DNA of 64,000 bases, from NCBI RefSeq assembly GCF_001632365.1, contig NW_024468528.1:314535-378534 (forward strand). Reading direction: 5' to 3'. Below the pieces are notes generated by a model. That model worked only from the letters and a program-made list of their open reading frames with translations. It ran no database searches and had not been told where the DNA came from. Position numbers and translations under genes: made by a program. Below, piece after piece: positions 10,428 through 21,926 of the stretch (within the stretch, counting starts at the first letter, position 1; each line of letters begins with the position of its first letter). This stretch comes from Laetiporus sulphureus 93-53. Its lineage: Eukaryota > Basidiomycota > Agaricomycetes > Polyporales > Laetiporaceae.

Positions 10428-12029
10428 TTACAACTGGTTGTCGGCCTTTTTCTCCTCACCATCTTCCTCCTTAGGGATCACGACCATTGCGTAAGATAGA
10501 TAGATGCTGTCCTCAGTCGCCGGCCGAGATTCATTGCCCGTGTACTCCGCTCCATCGTCAATATCCTTTTTCCAGATCAGGGAACTCTCCTCAAAGTCCA
10601 AGGCGTAGAACGGCACGTCTTCGAGGTCGTCGAGCCACTCTTCCCCCGTCTTCACGCAGAGCGTAGTGATCTTAAGGTTATATCTGCCTTCGGGTGTCAT
10701 GTATTCCCCATACCTGGACTGCACGTCCTTGCTACGGAACGCCTTCAGAATCGCGTTCACATGCACCTCTGTCAGGGGGTACACTTCCGCCTCGGACTCA
10801 GGCGGGCCGTTCGAGTATTCGTCGATGTTGCAGATTCCGTCGAACTTAGTCAGGACAGGGAGAAAATGCACGTCGGAGCCATGCTTCTGCGCGAACTTCA
10901 CCGCCGTGTCGCGCAGAATGCTGTCAAACCCGTTGAACTCGGTCGTTCCCATGCAGTATTGATGTTCGAGCAAGAGGCCAAACGGCGCGTGCATCGCGGC
11001 AAACGCGTGTTCCATCTGACTGCGAATCTCCTCTTGCAAGCTGTCATGGCGTGGCACTACTTCTTGACCAGGCACGGGCTCCTGTTTGTACACCTTGAAG
11101 GCGATGACGGCACGATGCCCTTCCTCGATGGGAGTGACCTCGTGTGGAACGCTCGGGTGGAACGCTACCCAATTACCCGCATCGGCCCTGTAGCACTTTT
11201 TGAGAACCTTCAAGTGACCACGACCAGGTGTCGAGTCTCCGAGACCGACGAGGAACGTCCCCACGAGCCCCTTTTCCGGGGTGTCCTTGTGCGTGCGGAA
11301 TTTCCCGCCTGGCCCATACATATGGATCTTGTACGGCTCGACGCGCACGCCGGCTGGAAGAAAGTTCCGGTCCCAGATCGTCGCGATTTCTTGAAGAAGG
11401 TCCGGGGATACACGAAACTCTGCAGCGAGAATCTCTCGAGCATTGCGAACGTTCTTGTCCACTTTGTTCTCTTGTGCTTGAACATCTCCGAAGGGAGACA
11501 CTGTGGCGTTCTCGAACCACTGTGCCATGCGGTTCTCGTTCTCGTTCTCGTCGTCTTCACCAGATTGATCGGTTGAGGGCTGGGGCACGATCTCTCCAGA
11601 GAACTCGCAGCCTGCACGTGTGATGTCAAGACTGAACGGCTTTCTTAAGACACCGTTCTTAAGAGGCGGATCCCGATCTGCGTAGAGTTCCTTCAGGCGT
11701 CGGATACCCTTCTATGAGGTACATGCGTGAATTTTATGAGAGCCCAACATCGTTACAGGACTAACTTTGTTATCTTCGCTTGCGGCTGGTCTGTCAGTAG
11801 TCTCGTCCTCACTGCCCTGCTCATTTCTTGACTTAGAACTAACATCCTTCCGGGTATCATACCCCGAGTCACTTACCTCGGTGGACTCGTCCGAGTAAAT
11901 GTCCGCATTGAATTCCCTTTCCCAGAGCTCCATCTTCGTTCTGCAAACCCCAATAGGATAGAGATACTCTGCAGCATGGTCTATAGCAAGCTTGATGTCA
12001 AGCGCAGATCGGACAGCGGAGGGCAGCAT
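10428..12029 (-). CDS. 2-oxoglutarate/Fe(II) dioxygenase, paralog 2
   Basis: Close paralog of the genes at 7195-8805 and 13403-15022. Exon 1 is 11766-12029, a 54-nt GT-AG intron occupies 11712-11765, and exon 2 is 10428-11711, giving about 515 residues. The iron-binding THKD, the distal histidine in SVPHEV and the HRAVIAFKVY arginine segment are all present, so the enzyme is probably active. Exon 2 opens KGIRRLKELYADRDPP where paralog 1 has TGIRRLKKLYANRDPP. The C-terminal tail, EEDGEEKKADNQL, is acidic like that of paralog 1. Substrate unknown. Confidence 0.85.
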
Positions 12030-12127
12030 CGTCGCAAGTCAGTCGGTCAGTGTTGCTGCGAGTTGGGATGAGGTGGGTTGAGTTTTAAGTAGACTCGCGA
12101 GTTTGCTCAGATTTAATCGCTCGCAGG

Positions 12128-12213
12128 TGGTCTTGTACCCAGACCTCTTCACTCACACCCCCATTCTTCCTGCAGTGGTGGGGTGCGAGTAAAGAGGTCT
12201 GGGTACGAGACCA
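12128..12213. repeat. 86-bp hairpin insertion in the paralog 2 promoter
   Basis: Two 34-nt arms (12128-12161 and 12180-12213) are inverted repeats of each other with about 3 mismatches, separated by an 18-nt loop. The arms contain CCCAGACCTCTT and AAGAGGTCTGGG. Paralog 1 has at this point only a short continuous GTGGTCTGCGTACGAGATTAGC, so most of the hairpin is extra in paralog 2. It may be a tiny fold-back element or a local inverted duplication. Confidence 0.7.
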
Positions 12214-12231
12214 GCTAAAATGTTAGCCGCA

Positions 12232-12258
12232 TACGCGTGAGCGGTATCAGAATTCTAC
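12232..12258 (-). promoter_or_regulatory. Conserved upstream block of dioxygenase paralog 2
   Basis: The counterpart of the block at 8936-8962, differing at very few positions, about 200 bp upstream of the ATG because of the hairpin insertion. Confidence 0.45.
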
Positions 12259-12850
12259 TGTGACTCGAGTAACCGGCAGCAATGAAATGATCTGCCTCGT
12301 TGCCAAGAAAAAAAATCAACGGGTACATACACTCAACCAGACACTAGCCGTATCGATCTGACTCGAGTGATGGCGATCAGCATGTGCCTAGCTGCAGAAA
12401 AGGGGACACTGACGGGTACATTCAAACTAGCCATGTCTGACTCGAGTGGTGATCAACATCATATGCCTCGCTGCAAAGGAAGAAAAGAATACTGACGGGT
12501 GCATTAGAACAGACACCGGCCATGGTCAGTCCGACGTGAAGGAAGACGAGCATCCAGCATGATCGCGCATGCGCTTGTTTCGTTCGGAACACTGGCGTCC
12601 TGACAATGCGCCACATCCACAACCAACAGCAGCCAACAGCACCGAAATGCGTTACGTTTGGACTCACGAGTCGATGCCAAGTCACGACAATAAGTGCCGT
12701 GCGTCAATTGAAGCACGAAGCCCGCATGCGGCCCCAATCATCGATGCGCGATACTGTACTGGTATCTTCGTGAAAATTTTCACGGTGTGCTGCCCAAGCT
12801 TGTGCGTGCAGCTTCGGTCCCGGGACGACCTTCTGCTCGAAATAATGTTC

Positions 12851-13200
12851 CGGAAAAACTAGGATCCAGGGGTTTATACGTGTTTTAAACTGTAGGCGCC
12901 GGATAGGCAACAGTTTTGTACAAGCAGCAAACTACTTTCAAATATAGCATTAAAGCGCGTGCGTCACGATAGCACGCGGCGCTAATAGTAGGCGTATCGG
13001 AATGACCATGGCCATATAAAGCCAGTGTCTGTTTGAATCTTCTTCTTCCTCCTTTTTCAAAAACTTTTTAAGGCGGCACATATGGTTGATCACCATCACT
13101 GGAATCAGATGTGGCCAGTGTCTATTTTGCAATTGGTGTACCCGTACGTCAGTCTTCCTCTGTTTTTTGGCAACGAGTCAATGTCACTAACGTTGATCAA
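12851..13200. other. Spacer between divergent paralogs 2 and 3
   Basis: About 350 bp with A/T-rich runs and no gene. It separates the inverted duplication units. Confidence 0.4.
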
Positions 13201-13209
13201 CGTCACTGA

Positions 13210-13239
13210 GTGGAATTCTGATACCGCTCCCACGCATGT
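13210..13239 (+). promoter_or_regulatory. Conserved upstream block of dioxygenase paralog 3
   Basis: Reads GTGGAATTCTGATACCGCTC followed by CCACGCATG, matching the blocks of the other two paralogs with a few changes. It lies about 165 bp upstream of the ATG at 13403. Confidence 0.45.
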
Positions 13240-13402
13240 GACTACAGGCTACAGGAAGGAATTTAAGGGGCTCGTGCAAGGGGCGGTGCATCGTGTCTTT
13301 TACTATACGCCAACTCAGCCACATTTGAACATCGCGAGTCTACTTACAACTCGCCTCCCCTCATCCCAACTCGGCGCGGCAACACTGAACTGACTTGCGA
13401 CG

Positions 13403-15022
13403 ATGCTGCCCTCCCCTGTCCGATCTGCGCTCGACATCAAGCTTGCTATAGACCATGCTGCAGAGTATCTCGAGCCTATAGGGGTGTGCAGAACGAAGAT
13501 GGAGATGTGGCGAAAGTGCTATTCTTGCATGGACGACGAGGCCAGCGAAGTCGAGTCCACCGAGGTAAGCGACCCGGAGTATGGTACCGTCAAGGATGAT
13601 AGTTCTGAGTCAAAAAAAAAAAACGAGCAGGGCAGTGAGGACTCGACTACTGACGGAGCAGCCGCAAGCGAAGATAATGAGGCAGGTACTGTTACCATGC
13701 TAGGCTCTCATAAACCTCACGCATGCACCTCATAGACGGGCATCCGACTCCTGCAGGAGCTCTATGCCAATCGAGATCCGCCTCTTAAGGATGGTGTTTT
13801 AGGAGAGCCGTTCAGTCTTGACATCACACGTGCAGGCTGCGAGTTCTCTGGAGAGATCGTGCACCAGCCCTCAATCGATCAATCCGGCGAAAACGACATG
13901 AAAGTGAACGACAACCGCGTGTCGCAATGGTTCGAAAATGCGACAGTCTCTCCCTTCGGAGACGTTCAAGCACAAGAGAACAAAGTCGACGAGAACGTTC
14001 GCAATGCTCGAGAGATTCTCGCCTCAGAGTTCCGTGTGTCCCCGGACCTTTGTCATGAAATCGCGACGATTTGGGACCAGAATTTTCTGCCACCCGGGGT
14101 GCGCGTTGAGCCATACAAGATTCATTTGTATGGGCCAGGCGGGAGATTCCGCACGCACAAGGACACCCCGGAAAAGGGTCTCGTGGGGACCTTCCTCCTC
14201 GGTCTCGGAGACTCAACACCCGATGACGGCCACTTGGAGGTTCTCGACGATTGTTACAGGGCCGATGCGGGGACTTGGGTAGCGTTCCACCCGAGCGTTC
14301 CACACGAAGTTACTCCCATCGAGGACGGGTATCGCGCCGTCGTCGCCTTCAAAGTGTTCAAGCGGGAGCCCGCGCCTGGTGAGGAAGTAATTGCGCTATC
14401 TCAAGACACCATGCAAGAGAAGATGCGCCCACGGATGGACCGTGCGTTTGCCGTGATGCACGCGCCGTTCGGACTCTTGCTCGAACATCAATATTGCATG
14501 GTGACAACCGAGTTCAACGGGTTTGACAGCATGTTGTGCGACGTGGTGGTGAAGACCGCGCAGAAGCATGGCTCCGGCGTGCATTTTCTCCCCGTCCTGA
14601 CTAGGTTCAACGGGCTCTACTATTTCGACACTGACTCGGCCGGCCCGCCTGAGGCCGAGGCGCCAGTGTATCCCTTGACAGAGGCGCATGTGAATGCGAT
14701 TCTGCAGGCGTTCCGCAGCAGGGACGTGCGGTCTAGGTATGAGGAATACATGACAGCCAAAGGCAGACGTTACCTTAAGATCACTACGCTTGACGTGAAG
14801 ACGGGGCAAGAGTGGCTCGACTCGCTCAAAGACGTGCCGTTCTACGCCTTGGACTTTGAAAAGAGTTCCCTGGTCTGGAAAGAGGACATTGAGCAAGGGG
14901 CAGATTACACGGGCAACGAAGCGAAACCGGAGACTGAGGACAGCATCTATCTATCTTACGCAATGGTCGTGGTCCCTGAGGAGAAACGTGGTAAGAAGAG
15001 AAAGGCCAAGAACGAGTTGTAA
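13403..15022 (+). CDS. 2-oxoglutarate/Fe(II) dioxygenase, paralog 3
   Basis: Third paralog, on the opposite strand. Exon 1 is 13403-13681 and exon 2 is 13736-15022, about 521 residues. The 54-nt intron between them (13682-13735) sits exactly where the other two genes have theirs and has the same length, but its donor reads GCAGGT instead of GTTAGT, so it would be a GC-AG intron. The nearby GT at 13686 would shift the frame. Iron ligands (THKD), the distal histidine (SVPHEV) and the arginine in YRAVVAFKVF are intact. Exon 1 has a run of 12 A residues coding for lysines. The tail is more basic (KRGKKRKAKNEL) than in the paralogs. Substrate unknown. Confidence 0.83.
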
Positions 15023-15245
15023 CGCCCTGTGAAAGCTGGAGACAGATGGCTAGAGTTCAATTGGTTTGTTGCTCAGAAGCACGGCTTTCCTACCATTCTA
15101 ATTGAGGGTCGCAGCGCGTATAGTTGATAGTTGATGATGTCGAACTCAGAATGTAGCTCGGATGTTCTGCGTGCGTTACGTAGACATCAACTAGGTTTGA
15201 AGCAACGTGTTTACTTGCGAATACGGGCACACGACCGTCCTCAGT

Positions 15246-15450
15246 CTCCACGAAAGGACGGGGTGGAGAGCTACAGAGCTGACCCGAGGACTCTATTCAA
15301 TATACAAGACGGTAAGGGTAGTACGCTGCTGCAGATTTGGTACCAACTCTACAAAACATTCGGCTTTGTGACGAATGTGCGTAGGTCCAAAAACAAAGAG
15401 TCACGTATTCAACAATAGGTCCTTCACGAACCGGCGCATACCCGCAGACC
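15246..15450. other. Convergent 3' spacer
   Basis: About 200 bp between the plus-strand dioxygenase unit and the 3' end of the minus-strand ferric reductase. No gene seen. Confidence 0.4.
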
Positions 15451-17825
15451 CTAAGCATAGCCGTACGATTCGACGTGCAAGATCACGCTCGGGCCTCCCT
15501 TTGCAACGTTCAATGGAGTAGAGACGGGGAACCTGAGAGCAGTGCGGCACGCTCGAGCAATCGCCTGCGATCCACAGACTAAACGATGAATGAGCAACGA
15601 CGTATGGTAACAGCACAATCGCAAACAATCTGCGTACCCGTCACAGATAGACAACCGGTCGCGGTGGCAACTTCATTCCGGAGAAGTGCATGGAGATCCG
15701 GCCGTCCAGGAAACAGCTGGACAGCAGAGTAATCGAGCAAGGATATGGTGGCGCTGCCCTTTTCTTGAGACTTGCTTGCCGAGTCATCGTGAACAGAGTC
15801 GTCATCGTACGCCTTCTCACTCGCAACGGGCAGCGGTTCCCCTGCAGTCACATGGATAAGGATGTTCACGTTGAGTGACGGAGGAGTGAGCTCGAGGGCC
15901 TGCTTCAAAGCCTTTGAAACCCATTCGATATGACCTGTGACGAGAGTGAGCGGCGTTTCGTGCATGCAGCAATGCGAGATACGCACTCGCTTCTCTGATC
16001 GCCCAGATAAACACCACTTTGCGACACGCGCTCTTTCCAGCTCGAACCTTGCTGCGAACATTTAACCGTCGGTGAGAAAGGTTTGACACGGCACGAAAGC
16101 TAACTTACTCGATCAACCCCAAGAACGTCGAGAGTGTGAATGAAATGCCAGAACCACCTACAGAACGGGTATGGGCATTTCGGAAAAAACCACCCAAACG
16201 GAAGTAAGAGACTTACCTGCCACCAGCACAACGGTGTCATCGTTGTCCAAGTTAGGAGTGAACCCATATGGACCATCGACGAGAGCCGTAGCCTTCCCAC
16301 CCTTCTCGGCGATCTTCTTCAGCCGCTGTGTGAAGCCGTCCCGTACATTGATGAGGAATACCAGCTCCCTCCAGTAGGGTGCCACGTCGCCCAGCTGCTT
16401 GTCGGACATCGGGGCAGCTTCCTGGGTTTCGACGCTGGCAATGGTGAATGGATGTGCCTCGGTGGGGAAGCGCGAGACGCCTGGCATGGTGAGATATGCT
16501 GTCTGCCCTGGGGTCCAGTGGAAGTGAGGCGGCCGCGCGAGCCGGACGCGAATGAAGTGAGGAGAGAGGAGTTCGACGTTCGCGTCGAAATAGACCTTCT
16601 TCTTGCTCCACGAGAAATAGAGGTGATTGAAGACAACCATGCGCACGAGGCGAATGAATCGATCAAGTCCCCAGACGATGAAACTCGGCCAGATATACGA
16701 CCCCATGCCTTGCCGGTTGGCATGGAAGTACCCACCGAGGAGGATAATGCTGCAAAACAGTTCAGCATACGAAAGCGAGAGCGAACTCAAAGCTGAATAC
16801 TCACAAAACCATGAGAAAATGAGTGATGAAGAACAGCTCATAGGCCCTTTCTCGGATGGGGCGTAGAGACATCACGCAAAGGATCGTGAAAGCGACGATG
16901 CACGTCAAGCCAAGTGGGACGAACCACGGAGTATCCTCATACTCTGCCCACGGGTTGCTACTCAAATGAATAAGTGATTCGTGAATTTAATCAGATAGTC
17001 AACATACGAATATAGCTGTAGAAGGAGTCATGTCAGCGTCCATCGTCCTTTCGATGAATCTCACTATCTCACCCAATTCGCCCCGTGCACCCAAAGCATC
17101 ACGAAGATTACTCGAGCCGTCATTCGATGAACGAAGTTCAGCTTTACTACGTGTCAGCAACATTCGGTGAAACCGAAGAAAATTCTCACCTTATCGTAAC
17201 TGATCCCGGTGATGTCTGGGTAGGAGTAATACTGGTCAGTGCTGGAGGCCTTAGGCGACTAGATCGAGTGCGCATACATGCAATGACGTTGTTTTTAGTG
17301 CCAAGTGCCGTTACAAGAGGCATTTGGGCCGACGCGATGTTCGCAGCTCTGTTACCATACCAGTTCAGGGTGAACTTCTGTCCTTCCAAGTCCGTGGCTG
17401 TAGGCTGTTGTCAGCTGTGAACGAGCATACGGATAACGGTACTGACTGTTGACGAATTCCCATATGAAAAGCGCGATGATGTACGCGCATGTCACGAACA
17501 CCTCGGCAAGATTGAGAGTGTACGAGCTACCGAACCCCAGTGTCCACCGAAAGGCGATCACCCGATACGCATTGACAATGGCAGAAGGAATACGGCGGAC
17601 TGAAAATTGCCTCAGGGAAGTCTCGGCACCAGCTTCAGCATCCACCGTCGAATTAGTGCGCTTCCTCGATGAAACCCTTGAGACCACCCAAGAGCCAAGT
17701 TGACCGAGAATGACAACGAAAATGAAGCAAGCCACAAAATACCAGACCTCCTTAGGGTATTCCTTCTGGAGGTAGACCCGTATTGTCTTGTCCTCGCTGG
17801 CGATGGTAGTCTTGTTCGCTGCCAT
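15451..17825 (-). CDS. Ferric reductase (FRE-type metalloreductase)
   Basis: A plasma-membrane flavocytochrome that moves electrons from NADPH through FAD and heme to extracellular Fe(III) or Cu(II), supplying reductive iron uptake. It is split by several short introns. The N-terminus (MAANKTTIAS) leads to a membrane segment with VWYFVACFIFVVILGQLGSW. Heme-ligand histidines appear in LNFVHRMTARV and MLWVHGANW (about 17085-17130). The FAD site is HPFTIAS (near 16455). The NADPH site is GPYG plus VLVAG joined across an intron to GSGISF (about 16130-16280). The C-terminus has CGSQAIARACR and ends HVESYGYA. I chose the ATG at 17825; an in-frame ATG 13 codons upstream is possible. No ferroxidase or permease partner is adjacent. 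Confidence 0.92.
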
Positions 17826-20800
17826 GGTGGCGATGAAGGTACGGCAAACGGACGGAGAGCGCACGATGCGTGATGGTCCCCGGAAGGAGTGGGGGATTAC
17901 CAGCGATGCAACCTATCGACAGTATTACTGCGATTTATACGCCGGATGTAAGGCACTGGATCTCATCGGTGGAAAACCTGCCGTATATGGAGATTGTGGT
18001 GGGCAGTTCCGTCCAGCATTTCCCGAGGCACGCCAAGTTAATCAACGTCTTCCGAGATGCATAATGCAACCAACCTGTTCGTGACGCTACGATCAATTCC
18101 GTGGAACATGGGAATCGAGATGAGCGCTAGCCCGGGCCATTCAGCACCTCCGCCCCAGAAACCAATAGGGGTGCGCGATGAGCTCAGATACCCATCTCAC
18201 AATTCAGATCTCATAAAACGGCGGAGCCTGCGTGAGAAGCCTCCAATAAGCTTAACCAGATTGAGTCAGCGTTTCTCTCACCGGCAGATGCAAGATTCTG
18301 CAGCGCACGTTCGGACGGTCTCGTTAACATGAGAATAGCCTGCAGGAAGACAGGATACCCCTGCTCTGTCAGTAAGGATCATGGTTCTAGTACGATAGTT
18401 AAAATAATCAGCGTGAGCGTCCACACGCAGACGCTGGGCCGTGTATGCGATCAGCATACTATGTACGCCCTGGAGGAATAAAACATGGTCGATGGCATAA
18501 TTCATTCTATAAATGCGGACCGGCGGTAACGGAGGTTATTCTGACAGTGGGGAATGAATAAACCAAATAGTCATTGAAGCAGGATGAAATCGCCGACATT
18601 ACCCTATCAGCCAAGCATTGTCATTTTATCTTATCTGATATAAATGCACTTGACAGATGACACACAATGGTACCGCGGATGGCATCATTGCGACTCTTCC
18701 CTTCCATTGCTTCATCTCACAGCTTTGTTGACCGGAAGCGCGGTGTTCAGCACGAAGATAACCAAAGGCGGCTGACTGCGGAAGGAGATGATGGTTCATC
18801 GAGAAGCGCGTGCGGTTCAACTGGCCCGAACAAAAGCTACATGCCATGAAGCCTAAACATGCAACACGCGGAACACGCAGAGCCAATTCAAATTGGCCGG
18901 CGGTATAGTCTACTCACACATCGCATCAGCGTCATGGGGTGACATATAGAGACGCCATGTGGTACTTACTGCGCTTGTCAAGTACGACAAGTGTGAATGT
19001 GCATGACTCAGGAGAGCGTGACTCTTGCGGAAGAATGGAATCTTCGTCAGCTCTGTGAAGTTACATGGGAACGAAACACTAAGATCCCTCCCCATGTAAA
19101 GATCGTGAGTGAAAGGGCTTGATGTTGGCCTTGATTCTTGCTATAAATGTGCAAACGGAGTTAAAGCGATCGTCATGACCAACTGCAAACCAGTTCGCGC
19201 GAATTTCGGATGATGGATGAGGCACATGCAATACCTGAGCTCGCTCAGAGCCGAGGTCGGAGACGTGCATCAGGATTCCGAAGCAGGATCTGAAGAGTAC
19301 ACCTCGACTTAGTAAGCCTGGAGAGGCGACAATTGATTGGATAAGTCAGAACAGAAGGTTCCTCAGCTGTAATCAGATACGAGGTGAGGTGAGATTCTAC
19401 GGGGATTCTGTGGGACATTTTGAGCGACCCAATGAGGACGAGCCCCGATGCTGTTTTTTGGAGGCCGTCAGTACTGCCTCGGGGCCGATAACGAAGCCAT
19501 CGACAATATTTGGCAATGCACTTGCTGATATAGCAACGAGCATATGCATCTGATCCCTTGATACGCGCATTTCGTGGCGTGCGAGTGATTCCCAAGGCCT
19601 CGAATATTATCTAAGTTTCCGTTAATTGTTCGTGACCCCTGGATGATCAAGTTGCCTTCTTACGCACCAGCAAGATGGCAGGGCCTCGAGCCACTCCAGA
19701 CAGCAGAATGATAGCGATTGAGCTCCCTCACATAGAGGCTGTGCCACGGTGAGAGAAGACGACTGACCAGAGAATCCAGATCAGCGTTGGTCAGGACCAT
19801 GTGGTGACGATGCTCAGACGTGCTATGATTAGAGGTCCCCACGACAGACGACTACGTATTGGACGGGGTGAGACCGTTACGCCTCTGCTGTCCAATGGAT
19901 GCCCAAAGATTAAGGCACATTGTGGTCTAGGGTAGATTCCCACGTACCGTGAGGAGTGCATACGAAAGCCGGTACCGATTGCCTCTCTTGCACGTGCACG
20001 CCATCTACGTTGTCGTGCGAGATTTGAGGCATTTCATATACAATAGAGCGGACTTGCGAAGCGTAGGTCGCGCAAGCAGGGGTTTCATTGAATCTAAGTC
20101 TGGCACACGTTTGACATACGCGCAATCCTAGGAGCAGTTTCACGCTTTGCATATTCCATGCGAGCAGCCAAACAAGATAGTCTCCGAATCGACTCAATGG
20201 CAACAGATTCAAGACTGTCAGAGAAGCTCACAGTAACTATGGGACAAGGCTAGACTCACTCATCGAAACATTGTGTAAGATCATGTCAAATCCTCTCCAT
20301 AGATTTCATCCTGACTCTCGCAGGCGATGACATTGGCCGTAACCAGGAGTCAAAGGCCCAGATTTTGAGAAATCGAAATGATGTGAGTGGGAAGGAGAAC
20401 CCCGTACAGACCGAGACGAAGTCTGTAGGACTGGCACCACATGCACAACTCTGACCGCAAGGAAAACGTGAGGATCTTCGAGCGCTCCGCTGCATTGTTT
20501 TGTAGAGAACAGACGTGGCACTGACGCTAAACGGACAAAGGCATTTTCAATATGAACTTGTCGTTGCGACTTGCATTGACCAGCGCACCGCCACCGGCTG
20601 TCCAACCATTTGACGTAGCCTTCAATCTCGCGTAGCAGCATTCCAGGCGTAGACCACCCGAGAGCCAAATCTAGATGAGGTACGATCAGCAACAGCATTC
20701 AATATATCGAGATAATAGACGACACGCCCGCATGGATATCCTATGGCTGGATTTTGATACACGCAGAACGTTTCGTGTATGTGACCTTCGTATCATCTAC

Positions 20801-21926
20801 TGTGGTCTCACCGGTCTATATGCACTCAGAAGCGACATGGATGGTGCGCATGGCTCACCGTTCTTGACACGGCTTCCGTCAATAGCCGAGGATGACTGCC
20901 AATGAGAAGAGACAAGACGCTGCCGTGCGGTTGGGAGGGAAAGCTCCAACAGCGATACGCTGATCAGCCCACAACAACCAGCGACCAGACACTAAGAGCG
21001 GATCTTGTGAGAATGATCTTGCTTATCTTCTGCAACGCACATGAGGGTGTCCATAGCCATAGTGCACGCTGCAGACATGGCCTACCAGCCAAAGTCCGCT
21101 ACCCTGTGAACCATCTGGCAGACAAGGCGATGCCAGACATATCAGCGCACGCGCAGGACGTATCAATTGCTTGGTCCCAATGTCCTCCGCAACAAAAAGC
21201 CGCACGCCGCCCGAGGTGCTGACATGATCCCTTATGGGACGGCATATGTGATATCTCCGCCGAACAGTCAAGAGGCATGGGAGCGTTCTCGCGGTGTTCA
21301 CAGACACGGATGCTATGGGTGCAGGGTATCGAGGACCACAAAGAGCGAAGACGCAAGAGAGGTTTTAGCACGAACACAAGCAGCAGCGAACAAAGCTCGG
21401 CAGGACGAGTATTTGGTCTCCACGCCCTCCGAGGTGGTTACTCCGTCAGAAGCCCGACGTGTGCGCCCGTCTGGAGACGACTACAGGTTCTTCCGAAGAA
21501 CAAGCACCCCGTTAATTGAAAATGCATGTCCTTCGCAACAACAGCACGAAGCAAGCACGAGTGAACACACACCGCATAAGCAGGTCTCGCATGACTGTTG
21601 TCCTGAGCACGCACATGATTGACCCGCTAGTCATGCATTTCCTGATATGTCCGCCTGTGGTGTCCTACCGCAGAGCATTGGCCCAATGGAGGCCGAACAT
21701 ATGTTGTCTTTGGTTCATGCGGAGCACACGCGGAGAACCACCGACCTTCCTTGCTCGGATCGCGAATTAGTCCTCGCAGCCCATTGATGAAGAGGGTTCA
21801 AGGAGAAAGGGTGCGATGAAGTAAATTGCAGATATACCAACATTGAGAGAGCGGTGAGAAGCAGACCATATGCTTTTGCGCTGCGTAGATGACGCCGAAG
21901 GCGCTGGAGAAGGTGTCATTGCATGG
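17826..21926. other. Gene-poor stretch of about 4.1 kb
   Basis: Many short open frames on both strands, none over about 150 codons and none with a recognisable domain. Candidates such as 20306-20698 (-) and 21167-21622 (+) lack conserved motifs and a credible splice structure. The ferric reductase promoter must lie at its left end. It may hold decayed genes or non-coding RNAs that cannot be identified by eye. Confidence 0.5.

Larger units (their letters stand above)
10185..12850. repeat. Dioxygenase duplication unit 2 (direct)
   Basis: Second diverged copy of the segment described for 6966-9535, in the same orientation. It contains paralog 2, a 3' flank similar to those of units 1 and 3, the mini-repeats near 12350-12480, and a distal end CGATGCGCGATACTGTACTGG to GGACGACCTTCTG near 12743-12834. 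It differs from unit 1 by a hairpin insertion at 12128-12213. Confidence 0.7.
13201..15245. repeat. Dioxygenase duplication unit 3 (inverted)
   Basis: Third copy of the dioxygenase segment, in inverted orientation relative to units 1 and 2. It shares the promoter block (13210-13239), the region just upstream of the ATG, the gene itself and about 220 bp of 3' flank, including TTCTAATTGAGGGTCGC, also found downstream of paralog 2. The distal upstream mini-repeats seen in units 1 and 2 are largely missing. Confidence 0.7.

Noticed and set aside
20306..20698. 130-codon minus-strand frame
   Set aside because: No recognisable domain, no splice context, and overlapped by equally long frames.
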